Assembly: GCF_000826545.1 (NCBI RefSeq)
Contig: NZ_CDME01000006.1
Span: forward strand, 527,063 to 591,062
Source of the DNA: Kibdelosporangium sp. MJ126-NF4
GTDB lineage: Bacteria > Actinomycetota > Actinomycetes > Mycobacteriales > Pseudonocardiaceae
Direction: 5' to 3'
DNA length: 64,000 nucleotides
In this document: in pieces, positions 7,535 to 16,126 of the stretch
How positions within the stretch are numbered: the stretch's first letter is position 1
How the letters are laid out: the number at the start of each line of letters is the position of its first letter
Notes under the pieces: generated by a model
Database searches by the model: none
Told to the model about the DNA's origin: nothing
The model's input: only the letters and a program-made list of their open reading frames with translations
Made by a program: the position numbers and the translations under genes

Positions 7535-10500
7535 GCTCTCCCGGTCGGCGAAATCCCGCCCAGGACCGGTCGGGAAGGGGCCCGCTCGGCGCGCTGCCAG
7601 CATCGGCGCGCCGGGCGTTGGCCCTCTGTTTCGTCCTCGGATTCCTCTCGGCCTTGGCCCTGGTCGCCCAGGCGTGGTCACTGGCGTCGGTGGTGACCGG
7701 AAACGGTTTGCTGGCCGTGCTCGTCGGCGCGGTCATCGCGCGGGCATTGTTGAGCTGGGCAACGCAGGTCGTCGCCGCTCGTGCTGCCGCTGACGCCAAA
7801 GAGGAATTGCGGGCGCAGGTTCTCGACACGTCATTGGCCCGTGGCCCCGAGTGGATTTCCTCGCAGGGCGCCGCGTCGTTGACCGTGCTGGTCACCAAGG
7901 GGCTCGACGCGCTCGACGCGTACTTCACGGTGTACCTGCCCGCACTGGTCAGTGCCGCCGTTGTTCCTTTGTCGGTCGGTGTGGCAGTCCTTTTCGTCGA
8001 CTGGCCCGCGGCTGTCGTGATCGCGTTGACCGTGCCCCTCGTACCGTTGTTCGCGATCCTGATCGGCAAATACACCGCTGCCAAGGTCGCCGAATCCGCG
8101 GACGCCACAGCCAGGCTGTCGGTCCATTTGCTGGAAATGCTCAGGGCGCTACCCGTGCTGACGGCTTTCCGCCGTGCCGAACGGCAAGCCGAGGCGGTAC
8201 GCCGGGTTTCCGCCCAGCACCGGCGTGCCACCCTCACGACACTGCGCGTGGCATTCTCGTCGGCGTTGGCGCTGGAACTGATCGCGACGCTGTCGGTCGC
8301 GGTGGTCGCCGTGATCATCGGAGTGCGACTTGTCTCCGGCGACCTGACCCTGGCCGTCGGCCTGTTCGTCCTGATCCTGGCGCCGGAGTGCTACTTCCCG
8401 CTGCGCGCGGCCGGAGCGGCGCACCACGCCAGCGAGGACGGCGTCGAGGCCCTTGCCCGAGTGCGCGCGCTGTCCGGCCCAGTTCCCGCCGAACTGCGCT
8501 TCGGCGACACCGTGCAGGTCACCGACCTGCGCGTCGCCCGGCGAGACGGTTTCGCACCCGACGGACTGTCGTTCTCGTTGCGGCCAGGCGAGATCGTGCG
8601 GCTGTCGCAACCGAGCGGCGGCGGGAAATCCACCGCCATCGCCGCTTTGCTCGGCTTCGTCCAGCCCACCTCCGGGTCCATTGTGGTCAGCGCGACCGAC
8701 CTGCCCGCGTGGCGCCGGATCGTGGCCTGGGTCCCACAACGCCCCGCTTTCGCGGCCACAACCGTCGCCGACGAACTACGACTGGCCGTGAGCGACCGCA
8801 ACGTCTCGCCCAGCACGGACGAGATGCGCACCGTCCTGGAATCCGCAGCCGCCGCGCATCTCCTGCCACGCAAGATCATTGAACTGTCCACAGGGGAACG
8901 CCAACGCGTCGCGGTCGCCCGTGCGCTGCTGCGCGTCAAGCGGGGCGCACGTGTCCTGCTGCTCGACGAGCCGACCGCGCACCTGGACAGCGCCACCGCC
9001 AGCCTGGTGATGCGCGCGGTGTACGCGGCCGCGTCGGATGGCGTGGCCGTCCTGCTGGCCACCCATCGCGAGGTCCGCCCGGCAGATGACGCTCCACACT
9101 CGACAGTTGTCTCCGCTGGTTTGCCTTCAACCCCAAGCAAACCGGTCCGCATCCGAATCACCCGCCGAGAACTCCTCGGAGCACTGATCGGCGCACTGGC
9201 GCTGGCAAGCGGAGTCGCGCTGACAGCGGTATCAGCCTGGCTGATCGCGAAGGCCGCCACCCAGCCACCGATCCTGACCCTCATGGTGGCGATCGTCGGA
9301 GTCCGGACATTCGGCCTGGCCCGAGCTGGCCTGCGTTACCTCGAACGCCTCGTCACCCACGACGCCGCCTTCCGCCGCGCCACAGACCTGCGTGTGTCCT
9401 TGTGGCAACGGCTGGTCGCCCTCGGCCCCGCACGCACCACCGGCTTGGCCCGCGGCGAAGGGCTACGCCGACTCGTGGACGACGTCGACACAGTCAGAGA
9501 CCTCACTCCGCGCGTGCTCGTACCACCGATCATCGCGTGCGTCGTGTGCACCGCCGCCGTCGCGGTTCAGTTCGTGCTGTCCCCGGTTGCCGGGATTGTC
9601 CTCGCTGGTGCCGTGCTGCTCGGCGGCATCGGCGCGCCTGTCCTCGCCGGGTTGTTGGAGCGTCGCGCCACCACCGCACTCGCCTCAGGACGACGCCGTG
9701 TCGCCGCGGGCGTGCTCACGTTGCTGGAGGCCGCGCCCGAGCTCATCGTGTTCGCCGCCGCCCCCCACCGCCGCGCCAACCTCAGACAGACCGACGCCGA
9801 ACTCGCCCGCCGCGCCCGCACACAAGCCTTCGGCGCAGGCGCAGCCACCGGCCTCATCACCCTCGCCACCGGCCTGGCCGCGACATTCGGCGCAACAACA
9901 GGAAACCCAGTCCTAGCCCTGCTCCCCCTGGCGCTGGCAGAAGCCCTGACCCTCCTCCCACCAGCCTGGCAACACAGAGAAGCCCTCAAAACCGCCCACG
10001 CCAGAATCCACGCGATCCAACCCGAACCGACCCGACACCCAACCCCACACAGCCCACATCCCATGACAGCGGAGGTACGCCTGACTGGGGTGGATGTTCG
10101 CTGGCCGGGCGCAGCCGAGCCAAGCCTGCGAGACGTCACGCTCACCATCCCCGCGGGCAGTCACGTCGCCGTGCTCGGACCGTCCGGCTCAGGCAAGTCC
10201 ACCTTGCTGGCGTTGTTGCTCGGCTTCCTGCCCGCCGAAAACGGCACAGCGCATGTTCCACACAAGGTCGCGTGGTGCCCGCAGGAGCCGCAGCTTGTCT
10301 CCACCACCATCCGTGAGAACCTCAGGCTCGGTGCGCCTGACGCGAGTGACGAAGTGCTTGCTCAGGCGTTGGCGGATGCTGGGCTCGCGCATTGGGGACA
10401 TCGGTTGGACAGTCTTGTTGGCATGGTTTCCGGTGGTGAGGCGGAGCGGCTCGCGTTGGCGCGGGCGTTGCTCGCCGCACCCGATGCCGATGTCGTCATT

Positions 10501-10665
10501 CTCGATGAGCCGACAGCTCATCTCGACGTGCCCACCGCTCGGGTTGTGCTCGACGGTCTGGCGAAGCGGCTCAAGGGCCGCACGCTTGTCCACGTCACCC
10601 ATCGGCCGGATGAGGCCGCTGTCGCTGACCTGGTTGTCCGGGTCGATGCCGGTCGGGTGGCATAG
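7531..10665 (+). CDS. cydDC: Fused CydD-CydC thiol-reductant ABC exporter
   Basis: This 1044-residue single chain replaces the separate CydD and CydC half-transporters that export cysteine/glutathione-type reductants needed for assembly of cytochrome bd. Order: membrane domain 1 (about 25-310), ATPase 1 (about 335-530, signature LSTGERQRVAVARALL, Walker B RVLLLDEPTAHLD), membrane domain 2 (about 545-820), ATPase 2 (about 850-1040, Walker A GPSGSGKST, signature VSGGEAERLALARALL, Walker B VVILDEPTAHLD). The first Walker A reads SQPSGGGKST, with glutamine 360 (codon 8608-8610) where the family has glycine. ATPase 1 may therefore be a weakened site. The ATG overlaps the cydB stop. Confidence 0.94.
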   Translation: MSSPGRRNPAQDRSGRGPLGALPASARRALALCFVLGFLSALALVAQAWSLASVVTGNGLLAVLVGAVIARALLSWATQVVAARAAADAKEELRAQVLDTSLARGPEWISSQGAASLTVLVTKGLDALDAYFTVYLPALVSAAVVPLSVGVAVLFVDWPAAVVIALTVPLVPLFAILIGKYTAAKVAESADATARLSVHLLEMLRALPVLTAFRRAERQAEAVRRVSAQHRRATLTTLRVAFSSALALELIATLSVAVVAVIIGVRLVSGDLTLAVGLFVLILAPECYFPLRAAGAAHHASEDGVEALARVRALSGPVPAELRFGDTVQVTDLRVARRDGFAPDGLSFSLRPGEIVRLSQPSGGGKSTAIAALLGFVQPTSGSIVVSATDLPAWRRIVAWVPQRPAFAATTVADELRLAVSDRNVSPSTDEMRTVLESAAAAHLLPRKIIELSTGERQRVAVARALLRVKRGARVLLLDEPTAHLDSATASLVMRAVYAAASDGVAVLLATHREVRPADDAPHSTVVSAGLPSTPSKPVRIRITRRELLGALIGALALASGVALTAVSAWLIAKAATQPPILTLMVAIVGVRTFGLARAGLRYLERLVTHDAAFRRATDLRVSLWQRLVALGPARTTGLARGEGLRRLVDDVDTVRDLTPRVLVPPIIACVVCTAAVAVQFVLSPVAGIVLAGAVLLGGIGAPVLAGLLERRATTALASGRRRVAAGVLTLLEAAPELIVFAAAPHRRANLRQTDAELARRARTQAFGAGAATGLITLATGLAATFGATTGNPVLALLPLALAEALTLLPPAWQHREALKTAHARIHAIQPEPTRHPTPHSPHPMTAEVRLTGVDVRWPGAAEPSLRDVTLTIPAGSHVAVLGPSGSGKSTLLALLLGFLPAENGTAHVPHKVAWCPQEPQLVSTTIRENLRLGAPDASDEVLAQALADAGLAHWGHRLDSLVGMVSGGEAERLALARALLAAPDADVVILDEPTAHLDVPTARVVLDGLAKRLKGRTLVHVTHRPDEAAVADLVVRVDAGRVA

Positions 10666-10679
10666 CCTTGTTGGCAATC

Positions 10680-11810
10680 ATGGATCCGACTCTGGCCGCG
10701 CGGGCCTTGACCGCGTCGACTGAGATCGCCACGGCCGCGTTGTCCGGTGACGACCCCGAGGCGGTTCTCGCGATGGTTGTCGAGGTCGCCGCCGAGTTGG
10801 CTGAGGCTGATCTCGGGCTGGTGATGGCTCGCGGTGAGGACGGGCGGCTCACGGTGGAGGCCGCGCACGGCAAGGCCCCGGTGGAGAACCCGGTTGGGCT
10901 GGTGCTCTCGACGCGGTCCAGCGCCGCGCGGGTGGCACGCAGTGGGATTCCGATGGTGGTCGACGATGTCACGTCTGATCCGCGGACCTCGCCGTTCGTG
11001 CCGAAGGAGCTGTGGGGTTTCGGGCCGTTCGCGGCGGCGCCGTTCGGGACGAGGGAGCGCAGGCTGGGGGCGTTGACCGTGTACCGCAGGCGGGGTGCGC
11101 AACCGTTCACGCCTCCGACGGTCGAGGTTCTGACGGCGTTCGCGGCGCAGGCCGGGTTGGTGTTGGTGCTGGCGGAAGGGTCCAACGCGCGTCAGCGGGT
11201 CGCTGTGCTGGAGGAGCGGGAGAAGATCGCGCGCAACCTGCACGATGTGATCGTGCAACGGCTGTACGGCGCCGGGATGCAGTTGGATCTGCTGGTCAGG
11301 CGGCCTGCCAAACGTTTGGCCAAGGCGGATGCCGTCCGGCTCGGCGACGCGGTCGACCAGCTCGACGCCACCATCGCCGAGATCCGGGGCACGGTCCGCG
11401 CCCTGCTCAACCCCGACCCGACCGAGCCGATGGATCTCGCCGAGACCGTCCGCTCCGAGGTCGCGACCGCGGGCGAGCTGCTCGGGTTCACCCCGCGGCT
11501 CGACCTCGTCGGCGATCTCACGACCGTCCCCGGCGAGGTCGCCGACCACACCAGGGCCGCGCTGCGCGAGGCTCTGTCCAATGTGGTGCGGCATTCCGGC
11601 GCGAGCAGTGTCCGCGTCCAGCTGAAGGTCACCCAGCACGACCTCGAACTGCACGTGATCGACAACGGCTGCGGCATCCCGGCGGGCGTCACCCAACGCG
11701 GCCTCAACCACCTGCGGGAACGTGCCGAACAGGGCAACGGCCGCTGTGACGTGCGGTCCAGCGCACGAACGGGCACGAGCGTGACGTGGACGGTTCCGCT
11801 AGCGCGTTGA
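10680..11810 (+). CDS. DevS-like GAF sensor histidine kinase
   Basis: This is a cytoplasmic kinase of 376 residues: a GAF domain at about 10-165, a HisKA_3 dimerisation segment with phospho-acceptor His188 in EKIARNLHDVIVQRLYGAGM, and a C-terminal HATPase domain with DNGCGIP. Mycobacterial DevS/DosS has two GAF domains and binds haem in the first; only one GAF is present here, so the sensed signal is uncertain. It starts 14 bp after the cydDC stop, so it is probably the last gene of the cyd operon. ATG 10680 is preferred over the in-frame TTG 10668. Its 3' end overlaps the convergent devR-like gene by 12 bp, and the two probably form one system. Confidence 0.88.
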   Translation: MDPTLAARALTASTEIATAALSGDDPEAVLAMVVEVAAELAEADLGLVMARGEDGRLTVEAAHGKAPVENPVGLVLSTRSSAARVARSGIPMVVDDVTSDPRTSPFVPKELWGFGPFAAAPFGTRERRLGALTVYRRRGAQPFTPPTVEVLTAFAAQAGLVLVLAEGSNARQRVAVLEEREKIARNLHDVIVQRLYGAGMQLDLLVRRPAKRLAKADAVRLGDAVDQLDATIAEIRGTVRALLNPDPTEPMDLAETVRSEVATAGELLGFTPRLDLVGDLTTVPGEVADHTRAALREALSNVVRHSGASSVRVQLKVTQHDLELHVIDNGCGIPAGVTQRGLNHLRERAEQGNGRCDVRSSARTGTSVTWTVPLAR

Positions 11811-12431
11811 GCGGCGGGCGACCCAGGCTGCGGCCTGGGTACGGCGTTCCATCCCGAGCTTGGCCAGCACCGAGGTCACGTAGTTCTTCACGGTCTTCTC
11901 CGCGAGGAACAGCTGTTCGGCGATCTGCCGGTTGGTCAGGCCCTCGCCGATCAGCTCCAGGACTTTGCGTTCACGGTCGGTCAACGCGTTCAGCTCGTCC
12001 GAGTCGGCGGCCCGGCGCATCCGGTCGAGCACGCGCGCGGTCGTGACCGGGTCCAACAACGACCGTCCTTGAGCGACCTCGTGCACGGCCTTCACCAGGT
12101 CGTGCCCACGGACCTGCTTGAGCAGGTAGCCCGACGCCCCGGCCATGATCGCGCCGACGAGAGCTTCCTCGTCGTCGAACGCCGTGAGCACGAGGCAACG
12201 CGGCCCGTCAGGCAACGCGCGGAGCGTCCGGCACAGCTCGACACCGTTGCCGTCAGGCAGGCGCACGTCCACGATCGCCACGTCGGGCTTGCTGGCCGTG
12301 GCGCGGACCACCGCTTCGCCGACCGAGCCCGCTTCGGCGACGACCTCGATGTCCTTCTCGCCGTTGAGCAGGTCACGCAGCCCCCGGCGGACCACCTCGT
12401 GGTCATCGACGAGCAGCAACCGGACGGTCAT
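11799..12431 (-). CDS. DevR/DosR-like response regulator
   Basis: This is a two-domain regulator of 210 residues. The receiver domain (1-125) has acidic residues DD at 9-10, phospho-acceptor Asp55 in VAIVDVRLPDGNG and Lys105 in GASGYLLK. The LuxR/NarL helix-turn-helix (about 148-205) contains LTDRERKVLELIGEGLTNRQIAEQL and KTVKNYVTSVLAKLGM, very close to mycobacterial DevR. It begins 2 bp after the coaA stop, so it may be transcribed with coaA. It faces the DevS-like kinase and probably binds the palindrome at 4971-4990. Mycobacterial DevR governs the hypoxia/nitric-oxide dormancy response. Confidence 0.9.
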   Translation of the reverse strand: MTVRLLLVDDHEVVRRGLRDLLNGEKDIEVVAEAGSVGEAVVRATASKPDVAIVDVRLPDGNGVELCRTLRALPDGPRCLVLTAFDDEEALVGAIMAGASGYLLKQVRGHDLVKAVHEVAQGRSLLDPVTTARVLDRMRRAADSDELNALTDRERKVLELIGEGLTNRQIAEQLFLAEKTVKNYVTSVLAKLGMERRTQAAAWVARRSTR

Positions 12432-12433
12432 GC

Positions 12434-13357
12434 CTAGAGCTTACGGAGCCGGACCCGGCACACGTTGTGATCCGGTCCTTTTCGCAGGACCAGGGTGGCG
12501 CGCGGACGCGTCGGCAGGATGTTCTGCGTCAGGTTCGGCTCGTTGATCCCGCTCCACAGCTGCATCGCCTCACGCCTGGCGTCGTCGTCGTCCAGCGCGG
12601 CGTAGTGGTGGAAGTGCGACTCCGGGTTGGCGAACGCGGTGTGCCGCAGGGTCAGGAACCGCTCCACGTACCAGCGCGCCACGTCCTCGGTGTGCGCGTC
12701 GACGAAGATCGAGAAGTCGAACAGGTCCGCGACGGTCAGCCGGGGCCCCGGCTGCAGCACGTTCAGGCCTTCGACGATCAGGATGTCCGGGCGGCGGACC
12801 ACCTGCTCCTCGCCGGGCACGATGTCGTAGAGCAGGTGCGAGTAGACCGGCGCCCGCACTTCCGGCGCACCGGACTTGATCTCCGAGACGAACCGCAGCA
12901 GCGCCCTGCGGTCGTAGCTCTCCGGGAAACCCTTGCGGTGCATGATCCCGCGCCGCAGCAACTCCGCGCGCGGCCACAGGAACCCGTCCGTAGTGACGAG
13001 TTCGACCTTCGGGTGGTCCGGCCAGCGCGCCAGCAGCGCGCGCAACACGCGTGCCGTGGTCGACTTGCCGACGGCCACGCTGCCCGCGACGCCGATGATG
13101 AACGGCACCTTCTCCGATTCGCCGAGGAAGGTCGCGGTCGCGTCGGACAGCCGCTGGCGGGCCTGCACCTGCAGGTTGATCAGCCGCGACAGCGGCAGGT
13201 ACACCTCGGCGACCTCGCTGAGGTCGACCGGGTCGTTGAGTCCTCTGAGTCTGGTCAGGTCACCTGCCGACAGCGGCAGCGGCGTCGATTTCCGGAGCTC
13301 TTGCCACTGCTCCCGATGCAATTCCACATACGGAGTCAGGTCACGCACGCGCGCCAT
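12434..13357 (-). CDS. coaA: Type I pantothenate kinase
   Basis: This cytoplasmic enzyme of 307 residues phosphorylates pantothenate with ATP, the first committed step of coenzyme A synthesis. The P-loop [12 protein letters not shown] is at residues 89-100. VTTDGFLWP, then [11 protein letters not shown] and the later [11 protein letters not shown] are the type I (bacterial CoaA) hallmarks. The length matches the Mycobacterium enzyme. The start is ATG 13357, and 69 bp separate it from the divergent acetyltransferase gene. Confidence 0.97.
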   Translation of the reverse strand: MARVRDLTPYVELHREQWQELRKSTPLPLSAGDLTRLRGLNDPVDLSEVAEVYLPLSRLINLQVQARQRLSDATATFLGESEKVPFIIGVAGSVAVGKSTTARVLRALLARWPDHPKVELVTTDGFLWPRAELLRRGIMHRKGFPESYDRRALLRFVSEIKSGAPEVRAPVYSHLLYDIVPGEEQVVRRPDILIVEGLNVLQPGPRLTVADLFDFSIFVDAHTEDVARWYVERFLTLRHTAFANPESHFHHYAALDDDDARREAMQLWSGINEPNLTQNILPTRPRATLVLRKGPDHNVCRVRLRKL

Positions 13358-13426
13358 CGCGCCACTCCTCGCCGAGGCAGGGAAAACTCGTAGTTAACGG
13401 TAGGTGGTCGCTGGCAAGCTCGCGCT

Positions 13427-13912
13427 GTGACGAAGTACACGCTGCGCCCCGTCGAGTCCGCCGACCAGGAACGCATAGCGGACCTGCTGACCCAAAGCTG
13501 GGGTTCACCACGGGTTGTCGTGGGGCACGGGCGAGTGCACGACGCGTCCGCGTTGCCCGGGTTAATCGCCTCACAGGACAGCGAGGTTGTCGGTTTGCTC
13601 ACGTACTACGTGCAGGGCGACACGGCCGAATTGGTGACGCTCAACGCGTACGTGACCGAAGGCGGTATCGGAACGGCGTTGCTGGCGGCGATGGCACCGA
13701 TCGTCAAGGAACTCAGCTGCACACGCATCATCCTGATGACGACGAACGACAACACCGACGCGATCCGGTTCTACCAGCGGCGCGGCTTCCAGTTGCGTGA
13801 GCTGCGGGTCGGCGCGATCGCGGCGGCACGGGAGATCAAGCCGGAGATCCCGCTGATCGGCCTGCACGGCATCCCGCTGCGCGACGAACTGGAGATGGAG
13901 CTACTCCTGTGA
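13427..13912 (+). CDS. GNAT-family N-acetyltransferase
   Basis: The 161-residue product has the four GNAT motifs. The acetyl-CoA loop is near VTEGGIGTALLAAM (Gly-rich turn after the beta-4 strand), and NTDAIRFYQRRGFQLREL is the motif B region. The start is GTG 13427. The acceptor substrate is unknown. The final 12 bp overlap the convergent macro-domain gene. There is no operon context to suggest a role. Confidence 0.85.
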   Translation: MTKYTLRPVESADQERIADLLTQSWGSPRVVVGHGRVHDASALPGLIASQDSEVVGLLTYYVQGDTAELVTLNAYVTEGGIGTALLAAMAPIVKELSCTRIILMTTNDNTDAIRFYQRRGFQLRELRVGAIAAAREIKPEIPLIGLHGIPLRDELEMELLL

Positions 13913-14509
13913 GAACACCTCGTCCCACGCGGCCATGACCTGACGTGCGCACGTCTCGGGAGTCACACCGCCCACGCCGGTTCCCAACCCGGGAATGGCG
14001 ACCGTGCGGATGACGTCACGGATGAGCACACCCTCGTCGAGATAGCCCTCATGCCATAACCGGAACACGCCCCGCGCGGCGAGATAGGGGTGCACGGTGT
14101 CCTCGGGCAGCCGCTCACCGGGCTCACGCATGGTCGGCGCACTGATCAGCCACGACGGCATCGGCACGCCTGTCGGCACGATCAACGCCTCACCCACGGG
14201 CAGTTCACCGCCATGGAACGCCAGCACCGCGCTGCGCACCGTCTGTTCGATGCCCGGGAACACCTGCCCGTAGACCGCGTCGACACCGCCCCGCATCCAG
14301 CCGTACGAGTTGGCAGGGCTCACCACAGCCTGTGCCTGGACGTCGAGCACCGAACCGTGGTGCACGCGTATGCCATGGCGCTGACGCGCCGCCGCCTCCC
14401 ACGCGAGCGCGAGCGGCTCCTCAACCGCGCACAGCACCAACTCCAGCGAATACGAACCTGACAGGCGCTTGGTACTTGCCTCCGATTCGGCGGTCACGAC
14501 CAACAGCAT
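13901..14509 (-). CDS. Macro-domain protein (ADP-ribose-binding type)
   Basis: This is a 202-residue single macro domain. VVSPANSYGWMRGGVDAVYG is the ligand-binding loop 1, with an Asn and paired glycines, followed by PVGEALIVPTG and later IPGLGTGVGGV, the loop that contacts the distal ribose. Proteins of this fold bind ADP-ribose or hydrolyse O-acetyl-ADP-ribose, ADP-ribose-1''-phosphate or ADP-ribosylated groups. Which of these applies cannot be told. It is divergent from pheA and convergent with the acetyltransferase gene. ATG 14509 is used; alternative starts downstream would remove residues before the domain. Confidence 0.85.
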   Translation of the reverse strand: MLLVVTAESEASTKRLSGSYSLELVLCAVEEPLALAWEAAARQRHGIRVHHGSVLDVQAQAVVSPANSYGWMRGGVDAVYGQVFPGIEQTVRSAVLAFHGGELPVGEALIVPTGVPMPSWLISAPTMREPGERLPEDTVHPYLAARGVFRLWHEGYLDEGVLIRDVIRTVAIPGLGTGVGGVTPETCARQVMAAWDEVFSQE

Positions 14510-14561
14510 GTCAGGCCAGGGACAGCACGGGAACCGCCATCAAGTGCCCTATGGTTGTCCA

Positions 14562-15470
14562 GTGTCACGAATTGCCTATTTCGGCCCGCGCGGGACCTTC
14601 ACCGAACAGGCCGCGCGCACGTTCGGCGACGCCGAGTTGATCCCGGTGGAGACCGTCCCGCTGGTGCTCGCCGCGGTGCGCGCGGGCGAGGTCGACGCGG
14701 GATGTGTGCCGGTGGAGAACTCGGTCGAAGGCGCAGTGACCGCGACGATGGACGCCATGGCGGAGGACGAGCCGCTGCACGCTGTCGGCGAGGCTGTCCT
14801 GCCGGTGCGGTTCTCCGTCCTGACGCGTCCCGGTGTCGCAGCCGAGGACGTCAAGACCGTCGCCTCACATCCGCACGCGCTCGCCCAGGTGCGTCACTGG
14901 ATCGCCGAGAACCTGCCCAACGCGGTTCCCGTCGCGACCACGTCGACGGCGGCCGCGGCGGTGCAGGTCAACGAGGGCGAGTTCGACGCTGCGGTGTCCG
15001 CGCCGGTCGCCGTCACGCACTACCCGCTGGTCGAGCTGGCCACGGACGTGGCCGACGTCGACACGGCGGTCACCAGGTTCCTGCTGCTGCGCAAGCCCGG
15101 CCACCTGCCGCCGCCCACCGGCCACGACCGCACGTCGCTGGCCGTGGTGATCGCGCACGACGAGCCGGGTTCGCTGGCCACCACGCTGTCCGAACTGGCT
15201 CTGCGCGGGATCAACCTGACGCGCATCGAGTCCCGGCCGTTGCGTGGATTGTTCGGTGAGTACCGCTTCTACCTGGATCTCGACGGGCACGTGGCCGAGC
15301 AGCGGCTCGCCGATGCACTGGGCACGCTGCACCGGACAAGCAGGCAGGTCCGGTTCCTCGGGTCGTATCCCAAGGCTGACCAATCCCCGTCGCAGGCGCC
15401 CCCGCGGGCGACCGACGCCGACTACGAGGCCGCCGCTGCCTGGGTGGCCCAGGTCCGGGAGGGCCACTGA
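14562..15470 (+). CDS. pheA: Prephenate dehydratase
   Basis: The enzyme of 302 residues converts prephenate to phenylpyruvate in phenylalanine synthesis. The GTG at 14562 gives VSRIAYFGPRGTFTEQAAR, the standard family opening. ENSVEGAVTATMD and the catalytic threonine motif in DTAVTRFLLL are present. A C-terminal ACT regulatory domain (about 205-285, with GSLATTLSELALRGINLTRIESRP) binds phenylalanine for feedback control. The stop overlaps the next start in TGATG, so the phosphatase gene is co-translated, a pairing common in actinomycetes. Confidence 0.96.
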   Translation: MSRIAYFGPRGTFTEQAARTFGDAELIPVETVPLVLAAVRAGEVDAGCVPVENSVEGAVTATMDAMAEDEPLHAVGEAVLPVRFSVLTRPGVAAEDVKTVASHPHALAQVRHWIAENLPNAVPVATTSTAAAAVQVNEGEFDAAVSAPVAVTHYPLVELATDVADVDTAVTRFLLLRKPGHLPPPTGHDRTSLAVVIAHDEPGSLATTLSELALRGINLTRIESRPLRGLFGEYRFYLDLDGHVAEQRLADALGTLHRTSRQVRFLGSYPKADQSPSQAPPRATDADYEAAAAWVAQVREGH

Positions 15471-16087
15471 TGCGGTTGTTGCTCGTCCGGCACGGTCAGA
15501 CCGCGTCCAACCTCAAGCGCGCCCTCGACACGAGCCTGCCCGGCGCGCCCCTCACCGACGAGGGCCACCAGCAGGCCGCAGACTTCGCGAACACGCTGCC
15601 GGACAAACCGGTCGCGGTCTACGCGAGCATGGCGAGCCGTGCCCAGCAGACCGCCGCGCCGATCGCCGACAAGCACGGCACGGAGGTCCAGGTCGTCGAA
15701 GGCGTGCACGAGGTGTTCGTCGGTGACCTGGAAGGCCGCACCGACGACGCGGCGCTGCAGGAGTTCTTCGAGATCTACCTGCGGTGGACCAAGGACGACC
15801 TGGACGCCCGGATGCCCGGCGGGGAGAGCGGCGCGGAGATCCGCGACCGGTTCCTCGGCGCCGTCGGGCTGATCCGCGACAAGCACCAGAGCGACCCGGA
15901 CTGCCTGGTCGTGCTGGTCAGCCACGGCGGCATGATCCGGCTCGGCGCCGAATGGCTGGCCGAGAACGTGACCGGTCAGCTCGCCAACGTCGGCGTGCTG
16001 CCCAACACCGGTCACGTCCTGCTGGAGGCCAACGGCGACGGCTGGAACTGTGTCGAGTGGACCGGAGTCGACCTACCCCACTCGTGA
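15470..16087 (+). CDS. Histidine phosphatase family protein
   Basis: This 205-residue phosphoglycerate-mutase-like phosphatase starts MRLLLVRHGQTASN, so the RHG motif is at residues 7-9 with catalytic His8. A second histidine lies in VSHGGMIRLGA and the acid residue region in HEVFVGDLEGR. The substrate is not evident. It is coupled to pheA by a one-base overlap. Its stop codon lies inside the left arm of the palindromic terminator at 16081-16126. Confidence 0.9.
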   Translation: MRLLLVRHGQTASNLKRALDTSLPGAPLTDEGHQQAADFANTLPDKPVAVYASMASRAQQTAAPIADKHGTEVQVVEGVHEVFVGDLEGRTDDAALQEFFEIYLRWTKDDLDARMPGGESGAEIRDRFLGAVGLIRDKHQSDPDCLVVLVSHGGMIRLGAEWLAENVTGQLANVGVLPNTGHVLLEANGDGWNCVEWTGVDLPHS

Positions 16088-16126
16088 GTGTTTAGTCCGG
16101 TTCTAACCGGACTAAACACTCACGAG
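16081..16126. terminator. Perfect bidirectional terminator palindrome
   Basis: Bases 16081-16102 and 16105-16126 are exact reverse complements, giving a 22-bp stem closed by a two-base turn. The inner half contains GTTTAGTCCGGTT. The stop codons of both convergent genes (TGA at 16085-16087 on +, TGA at 16120-16122 on -) sit inside the arms at symmetric positions. The structure would end transcription in both directions. There is no long U tract, as usual in high-GC actinomycetes. Confidence 0.85.
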
